From: Lacipirellula limnantheis
GTDB lineage: Bacteria > Planctomycetota > Planctomycetia > Pirellulales > Lacipirellulaceae
Assembly: GCF_007746075.1 (NCBI RefSeq)
Contig: NZ_CP036339.1
Coordinates: forward strand, 1,932,885-1,996,884
Length of the DNA stretch: 64,000 bases
Reading direction: 5' to 3'
The position numbers and the translations under genes were made by a program. This document shows positions 45,707-54,502 of this stretch, piece by piece. The notes below the pieces were generated by a model, which was not told the DNA's origin, made no database searches, and worked only from the letters and a program-made list of their open reading frames with translations. Each line of letters opens with the position of its first letter. Position 1 is the first letter of the stretch.

Positions 45707-48700
45707 ATGTTCCAACACTCAATAGCCTTCGACCGTCCGGCATACTTGGCGCTCCTCGCGCTAATCCCGGTCATGTGGTGGTTGGGCTATCGAAGCCTGG
45801 CGGGGTTGGGGCGTTGGCGGCGTTGGATGGCCCTCACCCTCCGCACGCTGGTGATGACGCTCGTCATCTTCGCATTGGCCGACGTTCAGTACCAACGTCG
45901 CAGCGAGGGCCTCACCGTCGTCTACTTGCTCGACCAATCGCTCAGCGTCCCCGTCGCCCAGCGCGGCGAGATGATCGACTACGTCCGCAACTCGATCAAG
46001 CAGCATCGCGATAGCGCCGCCGGCGATCGCTTCGCGGTGATCGTCTTCGGCCGCGACGCCGAAGTGGAGATCCCGCCCGTCGCCGTCAACGAAGCCCTCC
46101 ACGGCAAAGTCGAAAGCGTTCTCGATCCCGAGTACACCGACCTTGCCACCGCCATCCAACGGGCGAAGGCGATCTTTCCCTACGACACGGCCAAGCGCAT
46201 CGTTCTGGTGACCGACGGCAACCAGAACGTCGGCAACGGCTACCGCGAGGCTCGGACCGCCGCCGATGCGGGAGTGAGCATCGACGTCGTTCCCGTTTAC
46301 CTCGAACCGCGCGGCGAAGTCGCCGTTGAGAAGCTCGACATCCCCGCCGGCGTCCGGCGCGGCCAGCCGTTCGACATGCGGATCGTCGTCCGCAACGACG
46401 CGAAGCCTGGCGACGATCGCGCTGTGAAGGGCAAGCTCGTCGTCGTCCGCCAAGCGGGCCAGCGCGAAGAGACGATCGCCGAGGAGGAGGTCACTGTCGC
46501 CCCCGGGAAGCAGGTCTTCACAATCCCGCAGGAAATCGACCAGCCCGACTTCTATACCTATGAAGCCCGCTTCGTCGCCGCTGACGCCGGCGCCGACGGC
46601 ATGGCCCAGAACAACGTCGCCTCGGCCTTCACTCACATCCGCGGCAAAGGCCAGGTGCTGCTGATCGAGAACACCGAACATCGCGGCGACTTCGACTACC
46701 TCGCCGACCGTCTCCGCAGCGAAGAGATCGAAGTCACCATCGTCGGCAGCGACCAACTCTTCAATTCGCTCGCCGAACTCCAGCGCTACGACGCCGTCGT
46801 GCTGGCGAACGTCTCCCGCAGCAGCGTCGACGACGTCGACAACGTCGCCAGCTTCAGCGACGAGCAGATCGACATGCTCGTCCGCAACACCCGCGAACTC
46901 GGCTGCGGGCTGGTGATGATCGGCGGCCCCGACACCTACGGCGCCGGCGGTTGGGCGAACACGAAGCTCGAAGAGGCGATGCCGGTCGATTTCACGATCA
47001 AAAGCGCCCAGGTCGTCCCCGTCGGCGCCCTCTGCCTGATGATGCACGCCGGCGAAATCCCGCAGTCAAACTACTGGCAAAAGCGCATCGCCGTCGAATC
47101 GATCAAAACGCTCGGCAATCGCGACTACTGCGGCCTCGTCCAGTGGAACGGCACCGACCAATGGCTCTGGGGCCAATCGAGCGGCGGCATGATCCGCGTC
47201 GGCCCCGGCCGTCAGATGATGCTCGCCCGCGTTGACCGCATGACGATCGGCGACATGCCTGCGTTTGACGGCGGGATGAAAATGGCCGCCGCCGGCTTCG
47301 CCAAACTCTCCGACGCCGCGGTGAAACACATGATCATCATCAGCGATGGCGATCCCGCTCCGCCGAGCAACGCGACGATGAGCGCCTTTGTCAAACAGAA
47401 CGTGAAAATCAGCACCGTCGCCGTCGGCTCGCACGGCACGCTCGGCAGCCAAGTGATGCGCGACATCTCCACCAAAACCGGCGGCAAGTATTACGAAGTC
47501 AAAGACTCCAAAGCCCTTCCCAAGATCTACCAGCGCGAAGCCCGCCGCATTGCTCGCCCGCTCGTTTACGAACCGCCCGATCCGATGCAGCCGATCGTCG
47601 AATCGGCCGAGCACGAAATCCTCCGCGGCGTCGAAGGGGGCCTCCCGCCGTTCAAGGGGTACGTCCTCACGCAGCTCAAGGAGAACCCGCTCGTCGAAGT
47701 GATCCTCCGCTCGCCGCGCCCCGAGAAGCCCGAGAACTCGACGCTGCTCGCCGCCTGGACCTACGGCGCCGGCAAGGCGGTCGCCCTCACCACCGACGCC
47801 GGCGCCCGCTGGACCAGCGAATGGACCGGCTGGGACGGCTACGACAAATTCTTCAGTCAGGTGATCCGGTGGGCGATGCGTCCCACCGGCGACGTCGGCA
47901 ATTTTACTGTCGCCACCGACGTGCGTGACGGCAAGACCGAAGTCGTCGTCACGGCGATGGACGCGGACGACGAGTTCCTCAACAACCAGCAGATGACCGC
48001 CGCCGCGGTCACGCCCGACATGAAGTCGATCCCCATCGCGATCGAGCAAGTCGCCCCAGGACGCTACGTCGGCTCGTTCCCTTCCGAGATGGCCGGCAGC
48101 TATCTGATCGTCGTGAACCCCGGCGACGGCAAGGCTCCCATCCGCACCGGGGTGAACGTCGGCTACTCGGCCGAGTACACCGACAACGAAACGAACCTCG
48201 CGCTCCTCAATTCGCTCGCCAAGATCCCCGCCGGCGACGGCCCGGCCGGCGTCTTCGTCGATCCCGGCCTCAGCGAGGTCGCCTTCGCCAAGGAAATCGC
48301 CCAGAACCCGTTCCGCCGCGACCTTCCCCCTGCCATCATGAACCAGTCGATCTGGCCCTGGCTCGTGGTGCTCGGCAGTTGCCTGTTCTGGGGCGACGTT
48401 TTCGTCCGCCGCGTCCAGATTAACCTCGATTGGCTCTGGGTCGCGATCGGCCGCCTGCGTGATAAAATCCTCGGCCGCGTCCGCGAGGCCGAAGTCCCCG
48501 AAACGATGAGCCGCCTCCGCAGCCGCAAACAACAAATCGACGAACAACTTGCAGGCCGCCGCACGACCGCCCGTTTCGAAATCACTGACCCCACTGCCGC
48601 CGCGGGGCCAATCCCGCTCGATACCGACCCCGCCGCCGGTGGGCCAAAACCGCCTGCGTCGTCCCCCACGATGAAACCCGACGCCCCCGACCCCGAGTCC

Positions 48701-48763
48701 TACACCGAGCGCCTTCTCAAAGCCAAGAAGCAAGTCTGGCGCGACCGTGAGGATGAAAAGTAG
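45707..48763 (+). CDS. VWA/glutamine-amidotransferase-like membrane protein
   Basis: This 1018-residue protein has two N-terminal membrane segments (YLALLALIPVMWWLGY; LRTLVMTLVIFALADV), then a VWA domain (TVVYLLDQSLSVP with a DxSxS site, IVLVTDGNQNVG). Next comes a class I amidotransferase-like fold (QVLLIENTEHRGDFDYLADR), a second VWA-like part (HMIIISDGDPAPP), and a C-terminal membrane segment (IWPWLVVLGSCLFWGDVFV) with a charged tail. Such proteins lie next to MoxR-DUF58 genes in planctomycetes and may act as chaperone-assisted surface or metal-binding assemblies. No Shine-Dalgarno box is seen before the ATG. Confidence 0.85.
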   Translation: MFQHSIAFDRPAYLALLALIPVMWWLGYRSLAGLGRWRRWMALTLRTLVMTLVIFALADVQYQRRSEGLTVVYLLDQSLSVPVAQRGEMIDYVRNSIKQHRDSAAGDRFAVIVFGRDAEVEIPPVAVNEALHGKVESVLDPEYTDLATAIQRAKAIFPYDTAKRIVLVTDGNQNVGNGYREARTAADAGVSIDVVPVYLEPRGEVAVEKLDIPAGVRRGQPFDMRIVVRNDAKPGDDRAVKGKLVVVRQAGQREETIAEEEVTVAPGKQVFTIPQEIDQPDFYTYEARFVAADAGADGMAQNNVASAFTHIRGKGQVLLIENTEHRGDFDYLADRLRSEEIEVTIVGSDQLFNSLAELQRYDAVVLANVSRSSVDDVDNVASFSDEQIDMLVRNTRELGCGLVMIGGPDTYGAGGWANTKLEEAMPVDFTIKSAQVVPVGALCLMMHAGEIPQSNYWQKRIAVESIKTLGNRDYCGLVQWNGTDQWLWGQSSGGMIRVGPGRQMMLARVDRMTIGDMPAFDGGMKMAAAGFAKLSDAAVKHMIIISDGDPAPPSNATMSAFVKQNVKISTVAVGSHGTLGSQVMRDISTKTGGKYYEVKDSKALPKIYQREARRIARPLVYEPPDPMQPIVESAEHEILRGVEGGLPPFKGYVLTQLKENPLVEVILRSPRPEKPENSTLLAAWTYGAGKAVALTTDAGARWTSEWTGWDGYDKFFSQVIRWAMRPTGDVGNFTVATDVRDGKTEVVVTAMDADDEFLNNQQMTAAAVTPDMKSIPIAIEQVAPGRYVGSFPSEMAGSYLIVVNPGDGKAPIRTGVNVGYSAEYTDNETNLALLNSLAKIPAGDGPAGVFVDPGLSEVAFAKEIAQNPFRRDLPPAIMNQSIWPWLVVLGSCLFWGDVFVRRVQINLDWLWVAIGRLRDKILGRVREAEVPETMSRLRSRKQQIDEQLAGRRTTARFEITDPTAAAGPIPLDTDPAAGGPKPPASSPTMKPDAPDPESYTERLLKAKKQVWRDREDEK

Positions 48764-48786
48764 TACGAAGAGAAGTAGCTAAAACA

Positions 48787-49053
48787 AACCACCAAGACGC
48801 AAAGGCACGAAGAACGCACGAAGAGAAGAGATTTAACCACGCAACACACGAAAGAAACAAAAGCAAAAGAATAGATGAAACCGCCGACGGACGCGAATAA
48901 ACGCAGATAGAAGTCAAATGAAGTTATTTGCGTTCATCTGCGTCCATCGGCGGTTTCCTATCCTTTCCTTTTTCGTCCCTTTCGTCTTTTTCGTGGTTAA
49001 ATCCTCCTAGCATTATTTCGTGCTTTTCTCCGTGCCTTAGTGCCTTGGTGGTT
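48787..49053. repeat. Three-tier nested palindrome, copy 1
   Basis: The outer arms (48787-48819; 49021-49053) are AACCACCAAG... against ...CTTGGTGGTT. The middle arms (about 48834-48870; 48966-49001) contain TTAACCACG against CGTGGTTAA. The inner arms (48877-48908; 48926-48957) match at 27 of 32 positions, with GAAACCGCCGA against TCGGCGGTTTC, around a 17-nt loop. The element fills most of the 323-nt gap between the VWA and MoxR genes, with no gene inside. Confidence 0.85.
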
Positions 49054-49086
49054 ACGCATTAACTAGAACAGAGAAAGACCAACCCA

Positions 49087-50103
49087 ATGTCCGACGGTCC
49101 CTCCATCGAAAAGCAAGCCGCCGAGTTCGCCGCCCGTTACAAAGCCGTTCGCGACCAAATCGGCCGCGTCATCGTCGGCCACGACGACATCGTCCACGGC
49201 GTGCTCACCTGCCTCTTCGTCGGCGGTCACTGCCTACTCGAAGGGGTCCCCGGCCTCGGCAAAACGCTCCTCGTCCGCACGCTGGCCGAAACGCTCAACC
49301 TGCAGTTCTCGCGCATCCAGTTCACCCCCGACCTGATGCCGGCCGACATCCTTGGCACGAACATGGTCGTCGAGAATCCCGACGGCCGCCGCTCGTTCGA
49401 ATTCCAGAAGGGCCCGATCTTCACCCAGATCTGCCTCGCCGACGAAATCAACCGTGCCACGCCGAAAACCCAGTCGGCCATGCTCGAAACGATGCAGGAG
49501 AAGAAGGTCAGCATCGCCGGCAAAGTCTTCCCGATGGAGCCGCCGTTCTTCGTGATGGCCACGCAGAACCCGCTCGAGCAGGAAGGCACCTACCCGCTGC
49601 CGGAAGCCCAGCTCGATCGCTTCTTCTTCAAACTAATCGTCGGCTACTCCAGCCGCGAAGAGCTCTCGACGATCATCGACCGCACCACCCGCGGCGTCGA
49701 CGTGAAGCCCGAGCGGGTGATGGACGGCCGCGAAATCGTGAAGTGGCAGCAGCTCGTCCGCGAGGTGATCATCGCCCCGCACGTGCAGGACTATATCGTC
49801 CGCCTCACGCTCGCCACCCACCCCGGCGGCAAGCTCGCCCAACCGATTACCGACCAGTACCTTCGCTGGGGCGCCAGCCCCCGCGGCGCTCAAACGGTCG
49901 CGCTCGCCTCAAAGGTCCGCGCCCTCCTCGGCGGCCGCTACAACGTCAGCTTCGAGGACGTGAGACGCGTCTACCTCCCCGCGATGCGCCACCGCGTGAT
50001 CCTCAACTTCGAAGCTCAAGCCGAGGGCGTCGACACCGACCACGTCCTCGCCGAGATCCTGAAGAAGGTCAGCGAAAAGGGCGAAGACGCGAAGGTGGCG
50101 TAG
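49087..50103 (+). CDS. MoxR-family AAA+ ATPase
   Basis: The 338-residue protein has Walker A GVPGLGKTLLVRTLAE, Walker B ICLADEINRATPKTQ, sensor 1 FFVMATQNPLEQEGTYPLPEAQLDRF cut here as VMATQNPLEQEGTYPLPE, and the C-terminal lid with SPRGAQTVALASKVRAL. MoxR proteins form rings that, with VWA and DUF58 partners encoded alongside as here, mature or activate other proteins. The partners follow on the same strand. A family A hairpin starts 6 nt after the stop codon. Confidence 0.95.
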   Translation: MSDGPSIEKQAAEFAARYKAVRDQIGRVIVGHDDIVHGVLTCLFVGGHCLLEGVPGLGKTLLVRTLAETLNLQFSRIQFTPDLMPADILGTNMVVENPDGRRSFEFQKGPIFTQICLADEINRATPKTQSAMLETMQEKKVSIAGKVFPMEPPFFVMATQNPLEQEGTYPLPEAQLDRFFFKLIVGYSSREELSTIIDRTTRGVDVKPERVMDGREIVKWQQLVREVIIAPHVQDYIVRLTLATHPGGKLAQPITDQYLRWGASPRGAQTVALASKVRALLGGRYNVSFEDVRRVYLPAMRHRVILNFEAQAEGVDTDHVLAEILKKVSEKGEDAKVA

Positions 50104-50109
50104 CTCAAC

Positions 50110-50184
50110 GGGGTCGGGAGCCTTTTGCCACTGGGGCCGTTCGATTGAAGGCAAACTCGCCAGTGGCAAAAGGTTCCAGACCCC
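50110..50184. repeat. Family A hairpin, copy 3 (25-25-25)
   Basis: The arms 50110-50134 and 50160-50184 differ from perfect pairing at two positions (GGAG versus AACC region). The spacer is 25 nt and unrelated to other copies. It begins 6 nt after the MoxR stop codon. Confidence 0.9.
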
Positions 50185-50261
50185 TTACCTCGCTCAATTC
50201 CGGAAACGAACGCCGCATAATAGAACCATGCACACGCATTGCGAAACACTGAATTTCTTCA

Positions 50262-50289
50262 CCTGAACCCTGAACCCCGACCGCTGAAC
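50262..50289. repeat. Single heptad arm, family E half-element
   Basis: CCTGAAC, CCTGAAC, CCCGACC, GCTGAAC form four heptamers with no complementary arm visible nearby. It ends 11 nt before the DUF58 start. It may be a remnant of a family E element. Confidence 0.6.
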
Positions 50290-50300
50290 CCTTCAGGCCT

Positions 50301-51212
50301 ATGTCAACCGTCGCCGCACCATCGCCGAAGGCCAAGGCCGAAATCCTCACCCCCGAGCTCCTCGCGCAACTCGAGCGGCTGGAGCTCGTCACCCGCAAAA
50401 TCTTCCGCGGCCGGATGAAGGGCGAACGCCGCAGCAAGCGCAAGGGCCAAAGCGTCGAGTTCGCCGACTTCCGCAACTACGTCGCCGGCGACGACCTCCG
50501 GCTCCTCGACTGGAACCTCTACGCCCGCCTCGACAAGCTGATCATCAAGCTCTTCATGGAAGAAGAGGATCTCCACTTCTACACGCTGATCGACGCCAGC
50601 ATGTCGATGGATTTCGGCACGCCGACCAAGCTCGAATATGCCAAGCAACTTGCCGCCGCCCTCGGCTTCATCGGCCTCGTCCGCGGCGACCGCGTCCGCA
50701 TCGAAAGCATTGGCCAGCCCGCCAGCTACCGCGGCCCCGTCCTGCGCGGCCGGTCGAATGTTTGGCGAATGATCAAGCAGCTCGACGAAATGGCCCCCGG
50801 CGAGAACATGCCGCTGACCACCGGCGTGAAGAACTTCTGCATCCGCAACCCCGGCAAGGGGATCGTGCTGCTCATCAGCGACCTGATGGACAAGCAAGGT
50901 TATGAAGCGGCCCTCCGCTATTTCGTTTCCAACGAAATGGACTGCTACGTCATCCACCTGCTGTCGCAAGAAGAACTACAACCCGACGTGAAGGGCGATT
51001 TGAAACTCGTCGACTGCGAAGACGCCGACGAAGCCGAGGTAACGATCAGCGCCCCGCTCCTGGCCCGTTACCAACAAACCCTCGCCGCCTTCACCCGCGG
51101 CGCCCAAGAGTTCTGCACCCGCCGCGGCATCCACTACATGCTCGCGAACAACCAATTGCCGGTGGCCGACTTGGTTGGGCAACACTTACGCCGCCGCGGC
51201 TTGGTCCGGTAA
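50301..51212 (+). CDS. DUF58 domain protein
   Basis: The 303-residue protein has the DUF58 signature GRRSKRKGQSVEFADFRNYV read here as RRSKRKGQSVEFADFRNY with DDLRLLDWNLYARLDKL, followed by a VWA-like fold with YTLIDASMSMDFG and LLISDLMDK. DUF58 proteins are co-encoded with MoxR ATPases and probably present a metal-ion-dependent adhesion site as substrate or adaptor. It lacks membrane segments. It follows MoxR, with two repeat elements between them. Confidence 0.93.
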   Translation: MSTVAAPSPKAKAEILTPELLAQLERLELVTRKIFRGRMKGERRSKRKGQSVEFADFRNYVAGDDLRLLDWNLYARLDKLIIKLFMEEEDLHFYTLIDASMSMDFGTPTKLEYAKQLAAALGFIGLVRGDRVRIESIGQPASYRGPVLRGRSNVWRMIKQLDEMAPGENMPLTTGVKNFCIRNPGKGIVLLISDLMDKQGYEAALRYFVSNEMDCYVIHLLSQEELQPDVKGDLKLVDCEDADEAEVTISAPLLARYQQTLAAFTRGAQEFCTRRGIHYMLANNQLPVADLVGQHLRRRGLVR

Positions 51213-51233
51213 CGATTCACAAACAAGAATTGA

Positions 51234-51485
51234 ACCGCCAAGGACGCCAAGGACGCCAAGGTAAAACAGTAATGATTTCATCACGACGATACAAAGAGTA
51301 CGACGAAGGCAGTTGCGAGTTGGAACCGCCGATGGCCGCCGATAAACGCCAGCTAAAAACCATCTGCGCTCATTCGCGTTTATCGGCGGTTCCAAGATTC
51401 CTATCCGTATTTCGTGGTGCTCGTCGTGCCGTCGTGGCTGGTTCTTCCCCGTAATCCTTGGCGTCCCTTGGCGTCCTTGGCGGTT
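51234..51485. repeat. Three-tier nested palindrome, copy 2
   Basis: The outer arms (51234-51261; 51456-51485) are AACCGCCAAGGACGCCAAGG against CCTTGGCGTCCTTGGCGGTT with one extra base. The middle arms contain CACGACGA against TCGTCGTG. The inner arms (51321-51354; 51361-51394) begin TGGAACCGCCGAT against ATCGGCGGTTCCA. It fills the DUF58-VWA gap from 22 nt after one gene to 20 nt before the next. Confidence 0.82.
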
Positions 51486-51505
51486 AAAAGCATTTAGCAG
51501 TTCCT

Positions 51506-53554
51506 ATGGGCGAACTCTTCCGCAACACGATCGGCCCCGCCGGCTGGCTCGCCATCGGGCTCGTCCCGCCGGCGATCTTTGCGCTCTACTTTCTGAAGCT
51601 CAAACGCCAGCCGTTGGAAGTCCCGAGCACCTATCTCTGGACGAAGGTGATCGAAGACCTCCACGTCAACAGCATCTGGCAACGGCTCCGCCAGAACCTG
51701 CTCCTCTTCCTGCAATTGCTGCTGGTGGCCCTGGCGATTCTCGCCCTCCTGCGACCAGGGTGGCAAGGCGAGTCGCTCAGCGGCCGCAAGTTTATCTTCC
51801 TGGTCGATCGCTCCGCCAGCATGTCTTCGACTGATGGCGACGGCGACGCGACGCGCCTCGATACGGCCAAGAAACGCATCGCGACCCTCATCGACCAGAT
51901 GGATTCCGACATGTCGGCGATGATCGTCGCCTACGACGACGAGCCCGACGTGGTCCAGGAGTTCACCGATAATCGTCGCCTGCTGCGCGAAGCCCTCGAT
52001 CGGATCGAGCCGACGGCCAAGCCGACGAACATTCGCGGGGCGTTGGAACTGGCTAGCGGCTTTGCCAACCCCGAGCGCGTCTCGATCGAAGAGGGGGGCG
52101 CCGAGTTCGACGCCACGGTGCAGGAGCCGGTCGAGCTCTATGTGTTCAGCGACGGCCGATTTGGCCCCGTCGAGGGGTTCTCGCTCGGCAATCTCAACGC
52201 CAAATATTTGCCACTTGGATCATTAGAAGCCAACAACCTTGCGATCACGGCGTTCAACACGCGCCGTAACGACAGTCGTCCCGAAGACCGTCAGGCGTTC
52301 GTCCAGGTCGCGAACTTCAGCGACAAACCCCAGACCGGCACGGTGCAGCTATTTCTCGACGGCCAGTTGCGCGACGCAGCCGAACTGACGATTCCTGACG
52401 GCGACGTCGTCGGCACGACGTTCAACCTCGGAGACGCTCCCACCGGTAAGCTCGAGGCTCGCCTCGATCCGCCTGCGGAGTTGAAAGACCGGTTGAATCT
52501 CGACAACCGCGGCTTCGCCGTCCTCGACCGGCAAAAGCAATCGAGGATCTTGCTCGTCACCCCCGGCAACAATGCCTTGGAACTCGCCCTCACCACCGGC
52601 CGCGCGAAGCGACTTGGCAAGGTCGACAAAATCGCGCCCGACGCCATTGGCACGCCCGACTTCAAGCAGCGGATGGAGTCGGAAACGTACGACCTGGTCA
52701 TTTTCGACCAGTGCGCGCCCGCGAAGCCCGAAGAGATGCCGCTGGCCAACACATTGTTCATCGGCCGCGTGCCGCCGCTGCCGGGGTGGACCGAGAAGTC
52801 CTCGCAAGAGAAGGTGGGCGCGCCGCAGATCATCGACTGGCAGCGCAGTCACCCGCTGCTCAACTTAGTCGAACTCGGCAACGTCGGCGTCGTCGACAGC
52901 TTGATCGTACGGCCGCCTTCCGGCGGCAAGGTGCTGGTTGATTCCACGAAGGGTCCGATCATGGCCATCGCCCCTCGTGACGGTTATGAGGACGCGGTCT
53001 TAGGCTTCGAAATTGTCGGCCAGAACGCCGATGGGGAGCGCACCGCGAACACCAACTGGCCTCGTTACTTCAGCTTTCCCAACTTCTGCTTGAACGTTTT
53101 TCAATACCTCGGCGGCGCCTCGGCCGATGGCCAGAATGAGGTGATCCGTCCCGGCGAGCCCGCCGAGATCGACCTCCTCGAGACCAAGGATGCCCTCACG
53201 GTGATGCTGCCCGATGGCTCGAAGCGAGCGATCGACTCCCCCGAAGCAGGAGAATTGGTGTTTCACGAGACAGATCAGCCCGGCTCGTACGAAGTCCAAG
53301 CAGGGGGGAACGTCTTGGCTCGATTTTCGGTGAACCTCTTCGACCGCGAAGAGAGCGACGTCCGGCTCCGCGCCCGTCAGGATGGCGAGAAGGGGCTCCA
53401 GGAGGTGGAATCGCTTTCGATCGGTTACGTTGACGTTGCGGCCGAAAGCCCGTCGTCGCCGGTGCGGAAAGAGCTTTGGACGGCGCTTCTCCTGGCGGCC
53501 CTGGCCGTGCTGGTTTTCGAGTGGTATATCTATAACCGGCGAGTGTACATCTGA
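51506..53554 (+). CDS. BatA-like VWA membrane protein
   Basis: The 682-residue protein starts MGELFRNTIGPAGWLAIGL, with two N-terminal membrane segments (WLAIGLVPPAIFALYFLKLK; LLLFLQLLLVALAILALL). The VWA domain that follows has FLVDRSASMSSTDGDGDATR, a canonical DxSxS metal site. The middle is beta-rich, and the C-terminus has one membrane segment (LWTALLLAALAVLVFEWYIY) with a short tail. This is the aerotolerance-type BatA layout. It is the last member of the MoxR set. A methyltransferase gene follows 128 nt later. Confidence 0.88.
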   Translation: MGELFRNTIGPAGWLAIGLVPPAIFALYFLKLKRQPLEVPSTYLWTKVIEDLHVNSIWQRLRQNLLLFLQLLLVALAILALLRPGWQGESLSGRKFIFLVDRSASMSSTDGDGDATRLDTAKKRIATLIDQMDSDMSAMIVAYDDEPDVVQEFTDNRRLLREALDRIEPTAKPTNIRGALELASGFANPERVSIEEGGAEFDATVQEPVELYVFSDGRFGPVEGFSLGNLNAKYLPLGSLEANNLAITAFNTRRNDSRPEDRQAFVQVANFSDKPQTGTVQLFLDGQLRDAAELTIPDGDVVGTTFNLGDAPTGKLEARLDPPAELKDRLNLDNRGFAVLDRQKQSRILLVTPGNNALELALTTGRAKRLGKVDKIAPDAIGTPDFKQRMESETYDLVIFDQCAPAKPEEMPLANTLFIGRVPPLPGWTEKSSQEKVGAPQIIDWQRSHPLLNLVELGNVGVVDSLIVRPPSGGKVLVDSTKGPIMAIAPRDGYEDAVLGFEIVGQNADGERTANTNWPRYFSFPNFCLNVFQYLGGASADGQNEVIRPGEPAEIDLLETKDALTVMLPDGSKRAIDSPEAGELVFHETDQPGSYEVQAGGNVLARFSVNLFDREESDVRLRARQDGEKGLQEVESLSIGYVDVAAESPSSPVRKELWTALLLAALAVLVFEWYIYNRRVYI

Positions 53555-53682
53555 TGGCCGAGAACTCGATCAAGGCGCGCTGCCAGGCGATGGCACGACG
53601 TTTGCCGTTCTGAGCTATCGCCAAGCGGGCTTCCTGACGGGGCCCGAGTTTACTCGCCACCATCTGCTGAGGACGCGGCGGC

Positions 53683-54411
53683 ATGCCCAAGACCATCAAG
53701 CCACCGAAGGCTCGCAAGCCCAAGGGCGAACGCAAAGCCCTTCACCGGCTCATCGAGAACGATCTCATCCGCCGCGTCAGCTACCACGAGTACCGCGACA
53801 AGGTGCAACGGGTGTACGGCGGGCCCAAGGGCGCGCTGCTTACCGTGGCGAGCATGGTCTCGCTCCACATCCCGCTCGGCGAGCGGGTCTTCCGATCCCG
53901 TAAGTTCGACCTCCGCGGCGCCAAGTCTTTTCTCGACGTCGGCAGCGGCGCCGGGCAGCTCGCCGGGCACTTGCTCAAGTACGGCGACCCCGACGCTTCG
54001 GTGACCTGCACCGACCTGTCGCGCCAGATGTTGCGGCGGGCTCGCAATCGCCTGAAGAGCGATCGTCCGCGGTTCGTCGCCTGCGACCTGTCGCAACTCC
54101 CGTTCGAAGACAACTCGTTCGACTGCATCACCTGCGGCTACGTCCTGGAGCATCTCCCCAATGCCGAGCCGGGGCTCGCCGAGCTGTCGCGCGTGCTGCA
54201 ACGCGGGGGCCGGATGTTCCTGCTGACGACCGAGGACAGCTTCTCCGGCGCCTGGACGAGCCGGCTCTGGTACTGCCGCACTTACAACCGCAACGAGCTG
54301 ATGCGGCTGTGCGAACGGCTGGGACTCCACTGGAAGCAAGAGATCTGGTTCACGCGGATGCACAAAGCCTTCCGCGCCGGCGGCATCTGCGTCGAGATTG
54401 AAAAGCGCTGA
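53683..54411 (+). CDS. Class I SAM-dependent methyltransferase
   Basis: The 242-residue enzyme has a basic N-terminus (MPKTIKPPKARKPKGERK) and a Rossmann methyltransferase core: motif I FLDVGSGAGQLAGHLL, the acidic residue in VTCTDLSRQML, motif II FVACDLSQLPFEDNSFD and post-I YVLEHLPNAE. The binding core matches methyltransferase family 11. The substrate cannot be told; small-molecule and lipid methylators share the pattern. A family A hairpin begins 8 nt after its stop codon, facing a convergent gene. Confidence 0.9.
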   Translation: MPKTIKPPKARKPKGERKALHRLIENDLIRRVSYHEYRDKVQRVYGGPKGALLTVASMVSLHIPLGERVFRSRKFDLRGAKSFLDVGSGAGQLAGHLLKYGDPDASVTCTDLSRQMLRRARNRLKSDRPRFVACDLSQLPFEDNSFDCITCGYVLEHLPNAEPGLAELSRVLQRGGRMFLLTTEDSFSGAWTSRLWYCRTYNRNELMRLCERLGLHWKQEIWFTRMHKAFRAGGICVEIEKR

Positions 54412-54418
54412 GTTTGAC

Positions 54419-54493
54419 GGGGTCGGGGACCTTTTGCCACTGGAGGGTTTACTTTGTACTGAGCGCCTCAAGTGGCAAAAGGTCCCCGACCCC
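54419..54493. repeat. Family A hairpin, copy 4 (25-25-25)
   Basis: The arms 54419-54443 and 54469-54493 pair with one mismatch and extend inward by CTC/GAG-like pairs. The spacer is 25 nt. It lies between two convergent stop codons, 8 nt from one and 9 nt from the other, as expected for a shared transcript end. Confidence 0.9.
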
Positions 54494-54502
54494 TTCGCTG
54501 TT

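Noticed and set aside
47066..48733. 555-codon open frame opposite the VWA gene
   Set aside because: Antisense to a protein with clear VWA and membrane segments; glycine- and arginine-rich with no fold signature.
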